A DNA stretch of 64,000 nucleotides from Pomphorhynchus laevis (taxonomy: Eukaryota > Acanthocephala > Palaeacanthocephala > Echinorhynchida > Pomphorhynchidae), in NCBI GenBank assembly GCA_012934845.2, contig WNNJ02003522.1, positions 1 through 64,000 on the forward strand, read 5' to 3'. Below the pieces are notes generated by a model that made no database searches, was not told the origin of the DNA, and was given only the letters and a program-made list of their open reading frames with translations. Made by a program: the position numbers and the translations under genes. Below are positions 1-12,300 of this stretch, one piece after another. Numbering within the stretch: the stretch's first letter is position 1; the number at the start of each line of letters is the position of its first letter.

Positions 1-668
1 GCCAACTATGCTTCAAGAATACAATTTCTTCACTAGATAGAATTACCGTCAATCACTAACTGACTTTTATTCTACTGTTATACGCAATGTCATTAGCAAA
101 ATATTCTGTCTTCGATTGCTTTTCGTTGTTATTATTCTACATTTAAACGTTTCGTTTTTCGATGTAATAGATCCAAAACGAAAATTATTTATGAATTTTT
201 ATTTAAAATTATTATTTACATAATAATAAAAAAGGCAGCGAAATATTATTTATTATTAATATTTATTCCTATTTATTATTTATCCTTATTATTTAAGGAT
301 AAATAAATATATTTATTATATTTATTTATAAAATAAATATAAATAAATTTATATTTATAAATTCATATATAATTTATATTTATATGTGGCAGCGGAACAC
401 AACAAAAAAAACTAATTTATTTTATTTATAGTGAAAATTCAAAAGCTACATATTTTGCACTGAGACAGCAGAAATAAAATAATAATTCAATTTATAATTC
501 AAATTAAAAATTCAAATTTTATATTTTGGTTAAATTATTATTCGATTTTTATTAAATATTTCAACGTTTGTATAAAACAGTAAAAAAGCGAAAATTGATC
601 TTTATTTTTTATATTTTTTAATAATTAAATAATTATTTTCTTTTTTTAAATTTAAAATTTGATAAAAC
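1..668. other. AT-rich non-coding stretch
   Basis: Very AT-rich sequence with runs of TTTAT/AATAAA type. I see no open frame with codon-like composition and no RNA structure beyond simple AT hairpins. It lies downstream of the ubiquilin copy and may include its former 3' UTR. Confidence 0.5.
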
Positions 669-1790
669 TCAAATTATAAAATTACAAGAATCTTCAATAC
701 GTTCTACAGACATATTTACGTCCCCCATATATGTAACAAGCGCTCTAAGATTTGCATCACGGTTATGAAATCCCACTGTCTGCATTTGTTCAAGTTCGGA
801 TGCATAAAGTTGTTCTGGAATTTGGTTTGGTTGTTGATTTGTCGGCTGATGTTGCTTGGGATGAAGACGATTTAATAGTTGAAACAACGAGGCAGTATAA
901 TCTTGATTTGAATTCTGTAAATTTTGAGAAGCTGTTGTTGCATAAGCTGTTTGTTTATTGCTTGGTGTTTGAACAGAATCCACATTCGATGAAGTAGGTT
1001 GACTATTCATTTGATTTTCGACAAGGCCGCTGATATTTGAAGATATCAACCGAGAATATACTTGTGGGGATGTGTCTCTAAGTCGAATTAGGTTTTGTTG
1101 AATTTATACAATCGTCCGCAATGCTCGAGGATTTGTGTATTAAGCACGATATTTCAGGTATTGATCACTGACTTATAAACTCATTAATTACACGGTGTAC
1201 TTATTCTCCTTGTCTTTCGTCCTTTACAAATTCATGTGTACGCAGCAAATAAAGTAAAATATTAGTATCGCGAATAAAATTATCCATAATTGGGTTAAAA
1301 CTGGATGCCCGCAACATATCGATTAACTAATAGGATTAGTTAATCGATAATTAGTTAACAGCTAGGATTTTCAGCAGCGACTACTAATAATTGGCGTAGC
1401 TTTTGAGGGTTCATCGTAGAATACTGATCAGTATTTTCGCTTGGTGTAGATTGCAAAGGTGAATCTAACCGGTTTGTATTAGATACATATGATCTAGACG
1501 AATCGACTAAATTAAATGGCTATTGATTTAAAATAAATGCAGATCGATTATTCTGAAATGCAGTATTCTGAGATGCCCCCGAGATTAGGCAGGAGGTTTG
1601 TATTTTCAGTTCCTACTTGACTAGTGTTAGCTGTACTAGATGATCTAGAATTAGTATTCAGAGGGTTATCGCCAAACTGCTCATGTGCCACATTAAGCAT
1701 TGGTTCTTGAAATTCGCGATAAATTCTCTGTAGAACATTATATTCGCTAGGTAAACTCTCAAGGTTAATCAGGGCCCTATCATGGTTAAT
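669..1790 (-). pseudogene. Ubiquilin (UBQLN) C-terminal half, decayed intronless copy
   Basis: Read on the minus strand, this segment carries ubiquilin landmarks in the right order. First comes a block at 1790-1690 reading HDRALINLESLPSEYNVLQR then EPMLNVAHEQFGDNP, the linker after the first STI1 repeats. Next are remnants of the second STI1 region near 1430-1240, then NPRALRTIV-stop-IQQNLIRLRD at about 1145-1085, and finally a C-terminal UBA domain at 830-670 (ASELEQMQTVGFHNRDANLR...GDVNMSVERI). Ubiquilins shuttle ubiquitylated clients to the proteasome, and the UBA binds ubiquitin. The ubiquitin-like N-terminus is absent, no introns are visible, and there is at least one in-frame stop (TAA at about 1112-1110) plus frame shifts between blocks. 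The C-terminal 126 codons (1049-669) are still open. A 5'-truncated retrocopy is the simplest reading; a decayed 3' exon of a real gene is the alternative. Confidence 0.8.
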
Positions 1791-2300
1791 TATAATTATT
1801 TATATTTTTTATAAAACTAAAAAAGTAATATAATTTTTTATTATTATTTATAATTAATTAATTATAATTCTTCATTTCATTATTTTCAATTTCTAATAAA
1901 TTTCCAATTTTCACAAAATGAAAATTGTAAAAGAATTTTTCCATAAAACAAATCATTTGAATCTCTCACCACAGTCTCCATAACCTTTAAAATTGAATTG
2001 AGAGTTAGCAAATGGCAAAGCTTCATTTATTTAATAATGCATGTCATTTTAAAATCCAATTTATTGAATTAAAATATAATTACTTTGCAGGATTACAATA
2101 AAAACAGAAGATAAAGTATGAAAGGAATATAAAAACAAAATTATTTTTATTAATTAACATAAATAAAAGATTATGAAATTGTGATAAGAAAACAAATGTC
2201 ATACATTTCAAAAGCAAATGTTAAATGAATTGTTTAAAAAATCAAACTTTAAATTACGACAAATTAATAATTAGACAAGTCAAATACAATAGTTGGCAAA

Positions 2301-2593
2301 TTTATTTGAATATAATATGAATTTATATTAATTTCATATGAATTTACCGTAAATGCAGCACTATACGAAGTGCCAAAGACTTTTAAAATTTTGTTTATTG
2401 TATACGATCCATAAATTTCGTTGTCGTATAAAAATTTTATAAACATTAGTTTTAATAATTAATAATTAAGGAATCAGAGTCGATTGTTTTATAATGTTCC
2501 TTTTAATAAATCATGATAAAAATACAAATATTTTTAAATTAAATAAAAATAAAATATTTTATTTATTTTTAATAAATAATGAGAAATATTTTA
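2301..2593. repeat. 293-bp direct repeat, copy 1
   Basis: Identical by eye to 4265-4557 (offset 1964). On the minus strand it contains an exon-like open stretch ending in the words TINKILKVFGTSYSAAF. Related words occur at 3946-4128 (TINEVLKVFCTK) and near 4720 (VLKVFCT), so the repeat may carry a former exon of an unrecognised small gene family. Confidence 0.75.
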
Positions 2594-3215
2594 GAAATAT
2601 TTCATCTAGTGCAGAATTTAAACGATAAAATTTAATTAAAAAATTGATTTATTCAAAAATTAAATTTGGGTTAATATATAATTATCATTTATTTTGAATG
2701 TTTATTAACAAAATAAATAATGGATTAACTGTACAAATATCGTGTTATTACTTTTGTTGTAACACAAGTACCTGTGTTAAAAGTTATATTAATTTATATT
2801 ATATACACACGACATATACATTGTACATTGTGCATTTTAAAAACGAACAAGAGTTGTACATCAAAACATTATATAAAAACATTCTTAAAATATATAAAGA
2901 AAAATTAATAAAATTAATTTTTCCACAAACATATTTTTAAATTATATTTTTACCTTCAAATTTAATACATTCAATCAAATCCTGCGTATTATGTTTACGG
3001 TTTAGAAACAATAACGAAATATCTAATCGTTTAATCATATTTATTCAAGATATATCGAATACAAGAATAAGTCAACTTAAGTATTTGATGCAAATGGTCA
3101 AATTTTCATTTAACAAAGTAAAACTACATTTTAGCTGACCCAATCAAAAAAAGGAAGAAAAGGGATGAGATATTTTACATTTCAAAAGCAAATGTTAAAT
3201 GAATTGTCTAAAAAG

Positions 3216-3359
3216 TCAAACTTTAAATTATGACAAATTAACTAAACAAGTCAAATACAATGATTAGTAAATATAAATTATAATTATTTATTATAAATTA
3301 CATTATAATATAGATCGTAACAAAATAATAATAAAAGTTACTGTAAGATATATAATAAA
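3216..3359. repeat. 144-bp direct repeat, copy 1 (pair at 3563-3706)
   Basis: The block starting TCAAACTTTAAATTATGACA recurs 347 bp downstream with almost no change. The first part is also present, more diverged, at about 2245-2290 next to the 293-bp repeat. This is AT-rich with no coding sense. Confidence 0.7.
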
Positions 3360-3562
3360 TTTATTATTATTTAGGACCAAAAAATAACGTTTTTAAACTA
3401 AACGTATTCGAACGTTTTCAAATTTTATAAATATAATAAAAAATTTAAACTAAATTTTAATAAATTTTAATAATGAATTTAATTAAAAATTTAAATAAAC
3501 ATGGTGTACATTTTCCTTACTTAAGGTGTACATAAGTAAGGAAAAACAGGTTATTTAAATAA

Positions 3563-3706
3563 TCAAACTTTAAATTATGACAAATTAACTAAACAAGTCA
3601 AATACAATGATTAGTAAATATAAATTATAATTATTTATTATAAATTACATTATAATATAGATCGTAACAAAATAATAATAAAAGTTACTGTAAGATATAT
3701 AATAAA
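3563..3706. repeat. 144-bp direct repeat, copy 2
   Basis: Second copy of the block at 3216-3359. It is preceded by a small hairpin at about 3516-3545 built from CCTTACTTA and TAAGTAAGG. Confidence 0.7.
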
Positions 3707-3945
3707 CTTTATTATTAGGTATTTTATTATCCATTTAAAAAATGATAAAATAACATGTAAAAGATAAATTTAATATCTTTTTAATATTATTATATTTAAA
3801 ATTTTAAAGTTGAATAACGTGTATAATAGATGAATGATAATCATTTCCAAAATAGTTTTTCATATTATATTTTAGTTATCACAATCATATGAAAAACAAC
3901 TCAAATATAAAGAACATTTTTGAAAAAGAAAAATATATTGATATT

Positions 3946-5300
3946 CTAATATAATTCTAATAATCGTACTTTAGTGCAGAAAACTTTCAAAACTTCATTT
4001 ATTGTAGACGGTCCATAAATTTGCTTCCAGTGATACTTATCTCCATCAATTTTCCTAACGTACTTTTTGATTGCTCTGTCAATAAGACGTTCATGTAGAA
4101 ATAGCAAGCACTCAACAAATATTGACAAATTATCAATTAATTCATATTATGATTAGCCATATAAAATGTGATATAACGAATTGATAAGAGATTCGGAATA
4201 AATATATTATGGAATATAAGAATTCAATACAATATATGGAATTTTTATTACGATAAATAATTGTTTTATTTGAATATAATATGAATTTATATTAATTTCA
4301 TATGAATTTACCGTAAATGCAGCACTATACGAAGTGCCAAAGACTTTTAAAATTTTGTTTATTGTATACGATCCATAAATTTCGTTGTCGTATAAAAATT
4401 TTATAAACATTAGTTTTAATAATTAATAATTAAGGAATCAGAGTCGATTGTTTTATAATGTTCCTTTTAATAAATCATGATAAAAATACAAATATTTTTA
4501 AATTAAATAAAAATAAAATATTTTATTTATTTTTAATAAATAATGAGAAATATTTTATTGTTGTTCATATTATTTATAATAAAGAAAGAATATGTTTTAT
4601 ATTAATAAAATAATTATAATAAAAATAAAAGCTTTATAATATTTTATTTTTAGTTTTTTTTTAAAAAAAAGAATATAACCTAAATTATTGTATGCGTAGT
4701 GCAGAAGACTTTTAATACTCATAAATTTATTCCTCATGTAAAACTTTGCATCTCGGCATAGAGAAAATAAAAATAGTTTACATCAAGTAAATAGGGAAAC
4801 GTATCAAAATGAAAGTATAAAATTTTGTCGAGAAAGCTACCTTCTTTAATCGTTGTGTTAATCGATCAATTTAGTTGTAATGTCATTTTTGACAGAGTTT
4901 TGCATGAAAATAAGTTAAAAAGCGATGAACACTCTTCTTAACATAACTTTCACCCTCAGGTAGATGTTTGTTCATGCACTTAAAAACGCTTTGGACAAAA
5001 TTTGTGATGATATCCATTTAACGACATACGCCAAATATAAGGTTTTCCAAGAAGACTGCAGATAAACAGGAGTTCTGTAAATTTCTATATCTAGTCTTAG
5101 AATTTATCTTCTCAATCTTTCAAATAATTATTGAATGCAGTATTTTTATAAAGATAAAGAAGTTCTTGGTTCCTTCAAACAACAAGCATCCTAGTTTTGG
5201 ATTGTGTATGAAGCAGATGATATTTTTGCACATTTTCTCTGTATATGTTCGCTGAGTGACCACCGAGGTATTAAATAAATTCTTAGATATGAGTACGAGT
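3946..5300 (-). pseudogene. Exon-like remnants of an unrecognised gene family
   Basis: On the minus strand several short stretches look protein-like. One near 5030-4890 contains FVQSVFKCMNKHLPEGESYV followed by a KKSVHRFLTYFHAKLCQ segment. One near 5190 contains HNPKLGCLLFEG. One at 4128-3946 ends in QIYGPSTINEVLKVFCTK. Stops and frame changes separate them and no splice frame joins them cleanly. The LKVF word is shared with the repeats at 2.3 and 4.3 kb, so this may be a decayed tandem family. I do not recognise the protein. Confidence 0.3.
4265..4557. repeat. 293-bp direct repeat, copy 2
   Basis: Identical by eye to 2301-2593. The flanks differ on both sides, so the boundaries are sharp. 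Identity in such AT-rich sequence points to a recent duplication or gene conversion. Confidence 0.75.
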
Positions 5301-5389
5301 TACAAAAATCTTAACTCTTATTAAAAAAATAAATTCGCTCTGTTCAACTATAACGACTATCTCTGCGAAATTTAACGATTTTTAATTTT

Positions 5390-6480
5390 GTGGTATTCAC
5401 CTGGAGCTTGTTTAGCTCCCATAAAATCAGAAGGTGCGTCTATAGCTTGTTGATTTGTTGTTACATTAGGTGAAAGGTTTGCTAGATCATCGTCTTAACG
5501 AATTGAAACTATACTCGAATCTTGCAGTTTACGCTTAAAAGGTAGATTCATTAGGAAGAACAAAAATAGGAGGGAACTTAGAGGATCTCCTTGTAGTAAT
5601 AATATTTATATTATTTTTAATAATTACAAAATTTATTTTTGATATCAAAAAGTTACAATTTACGGGTCACCCGTAAATATGCTATTTTATTCTTATCATT
5701 ATTAGACTTAAAACGTTATATGTGATTTTGTGTGATCATTGGTTGTTCCATGTCTTCTTTCCGGCATGCGTAAGGTTTCATACTTATTGACATTGAAACG
5801 ATCTTTGCTATTAATGTTGAGATCCTTGATTTTAGGGTTCGTATACAGTATATGTACGATGAATGACCGCGAGTGGATATCTCACTTGATATTTGCTTCA
5901 TTACTGTGATCGTTGTTGAACCCATCCCTCCCTTGGTCGATAATATAAACGGATGAAAGGATGCATGTTCAACTTTTAGCTCTTCGACGGAGCCAAAGAG
6001 CTAAAAATGCATATATTTATGAAGAGCCGATCCGTAGCATTCCCAAATAGGCTCTTTCAAGAAATATCTTCTCTTGGATCTCTATTTCGCGATGTTGTAT
6101 TGTTATCGAATTCAACAGATTGAGGTACAGGATTAAGTTGGGCTCTTTTATTACACACTTACAAAATGTGCTTTAGCATTTAGATATTTCATCGATTACA
6201 ATATTGTGACGGACGACATTAAATCCTCCATTGGGCGTGACAGGGCATACGTGATATCAAATCCGGCACCACTAGGGCACTAATTGCCATTAGAATGGGT
6301 TGCCAGCCATATCGCACTACAACAGGGTCTTGAAACTCCCTCAAAGTTAGGAATGCATCTCCTGGATCATACACTAAACTCAGCCATTTCGATGCTTAAG
6401 TTGTACTGGCACTTTTAAGAATCAAATCCCTCCCTGAGGATTGGATGAGATCTGATGAAATATGAACCCGTCTGTTAAAA
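5390..6480 (-). mobile_element. Decayed 3' part of an RLE-type LINE
   Basis: On the minus strand the segment begins with W-L-S and a run ending LREFQDPVVVRYGWQP at about 6400. It then passes through a frame-shifted zone with FDITYALS and VVRHN-like words, and ends with VEHASFHPFILSTKGGMGS and ISSEISTRGHSSYIYCIRTL near 5980-5790. The order matches the C-terminal nuclease region in the copy at 12.9-13.9 kb (EFRDA-RYG, HSLSC, RHN-RD, VE-FTP-V-S-GG). No reverse transcriptase is left and many breaks are present. Confidence 0.65.
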
Positions 6481-9208
6481 TTGGAATTTCGAATACGGCT
6501 CAGCAAATCTCGTCGATAATTCAGAAAAATATTATTTTAGTAATAATTACTTAAAATTTGGTTTTCTGGCGGGATCTATTCGAATTTCATTCGAATGTAA
6601 TTCTATCAAATAATTAAAATATAATTATATTTAATATTTGGATTTCTCGATTTTACAAAATTAAAATATAATTCATACTTTTAATACTTTTAATTTAATT
6701 ACTTGTGATTTAAAAGTACTTTACAAATGAAATAAACATATGTAAATTATAAAATATTTATAAAAAGTTATATCTAAAAATATTTATCATTAAATTAATT
6801 TTTAACATGCATTTTTATACTAGTGTGAACAAGGCAATGTCTCAATTTATTTAAATATCGGTTAAATAAAATTTACTTTTACATTTATCAAATCAATTAT
6901 TTTAAAACTATAACTAATATTTTTATATTAATTATTTTATTTATTTTGTATAAAAATAAAAATTCATAAAAATTAATTTTAATAAATATTAATTTCAATG
7001 AAAATTCATTTTTTAAGAAATTTTATTTTGATGTAAGTTTTACACTTTCAAAACTTTTTCACTTAAACGTTTACATGTTTAAACTTCAATGTCAAAATTT
7101 AGATTTCATTTTTTATAAATTAAAAAAATATTGATTAATAAAAGAATGTTGTCAATTAATTACTCCATTTATTTATGTAATTTAAAATTATAGCTGCAGT
7201 TATTGATAATAATCCACATTGAATTACGCATTGCAAAAAAATAAAAAAAAACATTTAAAACGATTAATTCTTTAAATTTAACGCTTTATTGTCGAAACAA
7301 CTTTTGTTCAAAATGAGAAAGTCTAAATCATCGGTCAAAATCATTCTTTTCAAATGAGTAACAATCATTTTGAGTATAATACCTTTCGAGTTATTCAGCA
7401 ACTCTTATTTACAGTTGCCTACATATTAATCATTATATAATCCAGTGTAAGGTTCATGATGCTAAGAAGAATTGGATCTTCTTTTGTTTAAAAATGAAAT
7501 TGTGTATTAAATAGACGCATTCATACTTGTATATTCCGTCTTCATTTGCGTATAATTTCCTATTGTAAATTCACTCTTATTCTTTTGTGTTAAATGCTTC
7601 TAATGTAAGTAATAAAATATAATTATGCAATAGATATTAGTCCTTTAAATAATTGAAATATCATCAGAAGAAAATAAATTGTTCATAACTTAACAGTTTG
7701 CTTATTTGCGGTGAGTTATTTGTAGAATTTTGAGCTTTGAATAAAGTATAAAATATTATTAAATTAAATATAATTAAAATATAATTAAATTATATTACGT
7801 ATTGTATTAGTAAGCGAGCAAAATTTTCATATGCACCTAGCATGTACGGAAATAAACAATTAATTCTTTAAATTTAACGATTAATAAATTTCTTATTAAT
7901 CAAATTTTAACTAATCTAAAAAGCATATTATATATATTATTAAAAATATTTTACGGTAGCATAAAATTAAGATTAGATAAAACAGGGGAATTCCGGAATA
8001 TCTGTTTTGGTATATAATTTGTCAATTCATTAAATAATGAATTGACAAAGTATATAATAATTGACCTTTAGTATATAATAATTTACAGATATATTGTTTA
8101 CTTGTAAAATTTTAATTTCCTGGTGATAAAAAGGAAAGTAAATGTCCTTTAAAAATGTTATTTTAGAATTATTCGATAATTTTACTCTACATTTTTTGTT
8201 GTTTTTTGGTTTCATTCTATAAATAATTACAATTAAAAGAAACAACATGGATATTAAACAAAATGTTAGCTAAATTTTAACCCAAAACAATTCCTGTCAA
8301 GTTACAAACATCAAGTTGAGAATATAATATCTATCGCGGTAACTTCATTATCGCGGTAACTGCCTGATTCTTCTAATTAAACAAAATATTTAAACCAAAA
8401 GTATTGCTTTAAATTTATTGCATTAATACCTCAAATATCGACAATTCATAATAATTTAATATAATAGGAGACATGATTTTTTCGGTTCATTTATTTTAAC
8501 TTTTTAATTGCGATTGCACTTGCAGTTATATTTAGTCATTCTGTATACAGAATGAATTTTGTATTCAGAAAAAAATCATAAATTGCAGTATTATTAATAT
8601 ATCAAATCAGTTAACTGAATTACGTATTTAATATAATTATAAAATTGAAAAAATAATAATGATAAATCAAAATTTAGTAATTAAATAGTAAATAATTAAA
8701 TTATTATAAATAATAAATAATTGTTTACATCTATTAATGAAGTCTATGGTAAATTTATAATGTTCTTGTTATTATTAACATTTGTTGTCTAATTATAGTA
8801 TTTTATATTACAATAACTGTCTATTATACAACTTAATCTATCAAAGTCTGTAATAATCTTTAAATAATATTTTATTTACATTTCATATTTTAGCTTATTA
8901 TCTCTAATAATTATCTCGATAATTATCACTAAGACACTTTTAATTCCGTGTTGATTAGTAATTAAAATAAGGTTTGAAAAAGCGGCTTAGTATTAAGTCT
9001 TAGTTTTAAAGCGGCTCGTCAAAACAAAAATCTTAGGATGATGAAATAAAATATCGATTGGATGATTTTGAATAATTTTTTCAAAATAATGACGTAATGA
9101 GTATTTTACGGTAATTGAATTGAATTAATAAGCAAACTTTAAGATATCAAATTCGTATATTGTGTAACAACATTCTAATAAAATTACAATTTTTGCATTA
9201 GTTCAGCT
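6481..9208. other. AT-rich intergenic region upstream of cathepsin L gene A
   Basis: No convincing gene or structured RNA is seen. The last 100 bases before the start codon hold AT-rich possible promoter sequence and an arthropod-initiator-like TTCAG at about 9200, which is only a guess. Confidence 0.4.
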
Positions 9209-9392
9209 ATGCAGAAAATGATAGGGATAATTATCGCAATATCACTAATCAATTTATCATATTCCTATGATATAATAAACAATTACTTGGAAGAACTAGA
9301 AAAAAATCTACTGGAGAGGAATCCAAATGGCAGAACATTTGTTGAAAATGAAGAAATTATAAAATTATGGGCATTGTACAAAAATATACACG
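9209..9392 (+). CDS. Cathepsin L-A exon 1 (signal peptide, start of proregion)
   Basis: ATG at 9209, a hydrophobic leader, then a proregion with KLWALYKNIHG. The donor is CG|GTGAGT at 9393 (phase 1). The short open frame continuing to 9400 is intron read-through. Confidence 0.88.
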
Positions 9393-12300
9393 GTGAGTAA
9401 CAAACACGCGAATATTTTGTGAATTTGTACTAAAAATTCGTAGTAAACATGCTAAATGTTAAATGTTATTATATTTAATATGATAAATATTATATTTAAT
9501 AAGATAAATATTATATTTAATATGGTATATATTAAATATTAAATTAAATTTTTATTAATTATTATAATTATTTTTTATATTAACTAAATATATGTTATAA
9601 CATATTCTATATATAAATTATATTATAATAAATTAGGTTAAAGTCTTAATATTTTATCTATTTCTGCTAAATATATGTTATAAAATAATCATAATTATAT
9701 TATAAATATAATTATAAATATAATATCATAAATCCTAGTCATATGCTAGGATTGGACATTTGCTTTTGTACTTGACTTTTGCATTAGTAAATAATTATCT
9801 ATTATAATTAACTATTATAATTATTAAATAATTATAATAGTTATTATTTTGTAACCTCATTATTCCGTGTTTTTAGTTGGAATCATATTACTTTGAAATA
9901 ATTATCCAGAGCCTGTGTTCCTCAAAATATGTGCTTACTTTATGCTGATGAGTCTTGTGTTATGTGGTGTCTTTAAAGTTGATCATCCAGTATACCTTTA
10001 GCAAGTCAAATATTTCGGCTTACTTTATCACAATGGTTTAGCTATTTATACTAAAGACGCTTTGGTTCTTTAGCACGCTTTGAATTATCTCTTAGAATAC
10101 TATACTGTGAATGGTCCCTTTGCAAAACACAAGAAATCACATGTAGTCAAGTTTTGAGAAGTTTATCATCAATCAAAAAACGATAGTTCGTATATAATTC
10201 TGTCTTTAAACATATTTACAGTTTTCTTATCTCGGTGTACGACTGAGTTTATGAAAACCGTGAATTTATTTTATTTGAAATTTTTCAAATATTTAGAAGT
10301 GTCCGCATTGCCATAAATCATATTTTAGTAAACTAAAAGAATTAACCAAATCCATTTTTGTTATTAATAGTATTACGCTTGACCTGTCTTCATTAATTAA
10401 ATTATTTTAAATAGATAACTTATATATAATTTTAAGTATAAACTAGAAAAACAAGCTGTTTATTATTATAACTAATATTTAGAGAACAAAAAATTGAAAT
10501 CATTATTGATCCAAATATTATTTTTTCTTCATATATATTTTATGATAATCAGATATATTATAAATTTATTCATAAATTCATATCAATATTTATTTTTAAA
10601 TATTGTTTAATATTATTGACTATTTTTTTCTGGACTAAACCAGTGATTAAGGTTTATCAGTGAATTTTCGTGAATAAATTTTGAAAATGTTGATTTACTG
10701 TTTAGGAGGTCCGTTCGAAAACGAAACGAGTAGTATTCAAGCTTTCTCTGCTAATACAAACGAAATTCTGAAACACAATTTTGAATATAATGCTGGTTTA
10801 CATACTTATCGTCTTGGGATGAATCGATACACTCATATGGTAGTATTCTTAAGAAATCATACACGGATTATCTAATATGCAGTATCATGTGTATATGATC
10901 TACTTAAAAATATAACATATTAAATAATTTATATACATAACAAATATTAATTATATATTTTATTTAACATTTTATTTAACACTTTATATAATAATATTAT
11001 ATTACATATAATCTTATGTAATTGTGCCTTAGTTTAATATTATACTTGACGTTAAGCCTGATAAACCGAAATAGAAGGGTAAATTGTTTACATTTAAATT
11101 TTATTACATTTTTTATATATTATCTTATAAATATTTAATATTATTAAGATTAATCACAGATTATTTATACCTTAATGTCACGAATAATATCTATAACTTA
11201 TTATATTTTAATAATATAATCTAACATTTTATTTAAATATTAATTTTTGTCTACATTCTTGCAATATATACCATCTGACCAAATGGTATACAATCAGTAT
11301 ACTCTCTCTACACTCTCTTAATATACAAAGTTTCCGGTGCTTGGGTGTAATAAATTATCCGCAAGAGAGAAAAACATTTATATAAACTTTTACAAAGTTT
11401 CGGTCACAGACAGTTACCCTGAGAGATAGTATTTGTTTTTTAATAGTATGATTGTTTATAAATAGTATTATATAATAGTATTTGTTTGTAAAGATAGTAT
11501 TTGTTTATGAAAACAAAGAAAAATTTTCTTATATCTCATGGGCACGGAAGAATATGAATAAATATTTTAGTCCATATTATCGATGGGAATTCTTAAATTA
11601 TAGTTTGATTTATTACCATGCATCCTTTCTCCTCCGTCATTGATGTGCAAAGACTCAAGTATTAAATGCCTATAGTTATTTGGTTCTTTTGCAAGTATTC
11701 TGACATCGTCGAACTCAATATGGTCTTATTTATTGAGGAAATGGTTTAAAATAGCACATGAAATGTCCCCTTTCTTTAAAGAATTACGATGTTCCTTTAT
11801 TCTAAGGTGTAATAGTCGTTTAGTCTTACCCAAGTAGGTTGCATCTCATTTTTTACATTTATCTGATATACGACACCTAATGTTTGCTAAGGAACATCGT
11901 AATGCTCTAAGAAAAGGGAACATGTCAACTGCTATTTTGAGCCTACCCTCAATAAAGGACACCGTTTTGAGTTTGACGATGTCAGAATACTTGTAAAAGA
12001 ATTTAGATGGCACATGAATTTTAACGTAATATAACGTTTCGTTGTATTTCGTTATTAGCAGCAGAAGATACTCCTCACTTCTGCCTTTATAGAGGTTAAT
12101 ACCCTTCTGATGTGGGATATGCACTGCTAGATCTTTATCACACACTTAGCAATTAGGATAGATAAGCTGATAAATATCAGCTTACGATACTTTCTACAAC
12201 GGGTAAGCTGATAAATATCAACTTACCCGTTGTAGAAAGTATCGTAACGATAGAGATTCCATCATTGTCGTAGACAGTATTTCTTTACCCAAGAAAGTCG

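Noticed and set aside
1319-1350. CGATTAACTAAT/ATTAGTTAATCG hairpin
   Set aside because: Small AT-rich palindrome within the decayed ubiquilin copy; expected by chance in this composition.
11846-12145. 99-codon minus-strand open frame
   Set aside because: It is the antisense of the plus-oriented GIY-YIG fragment.
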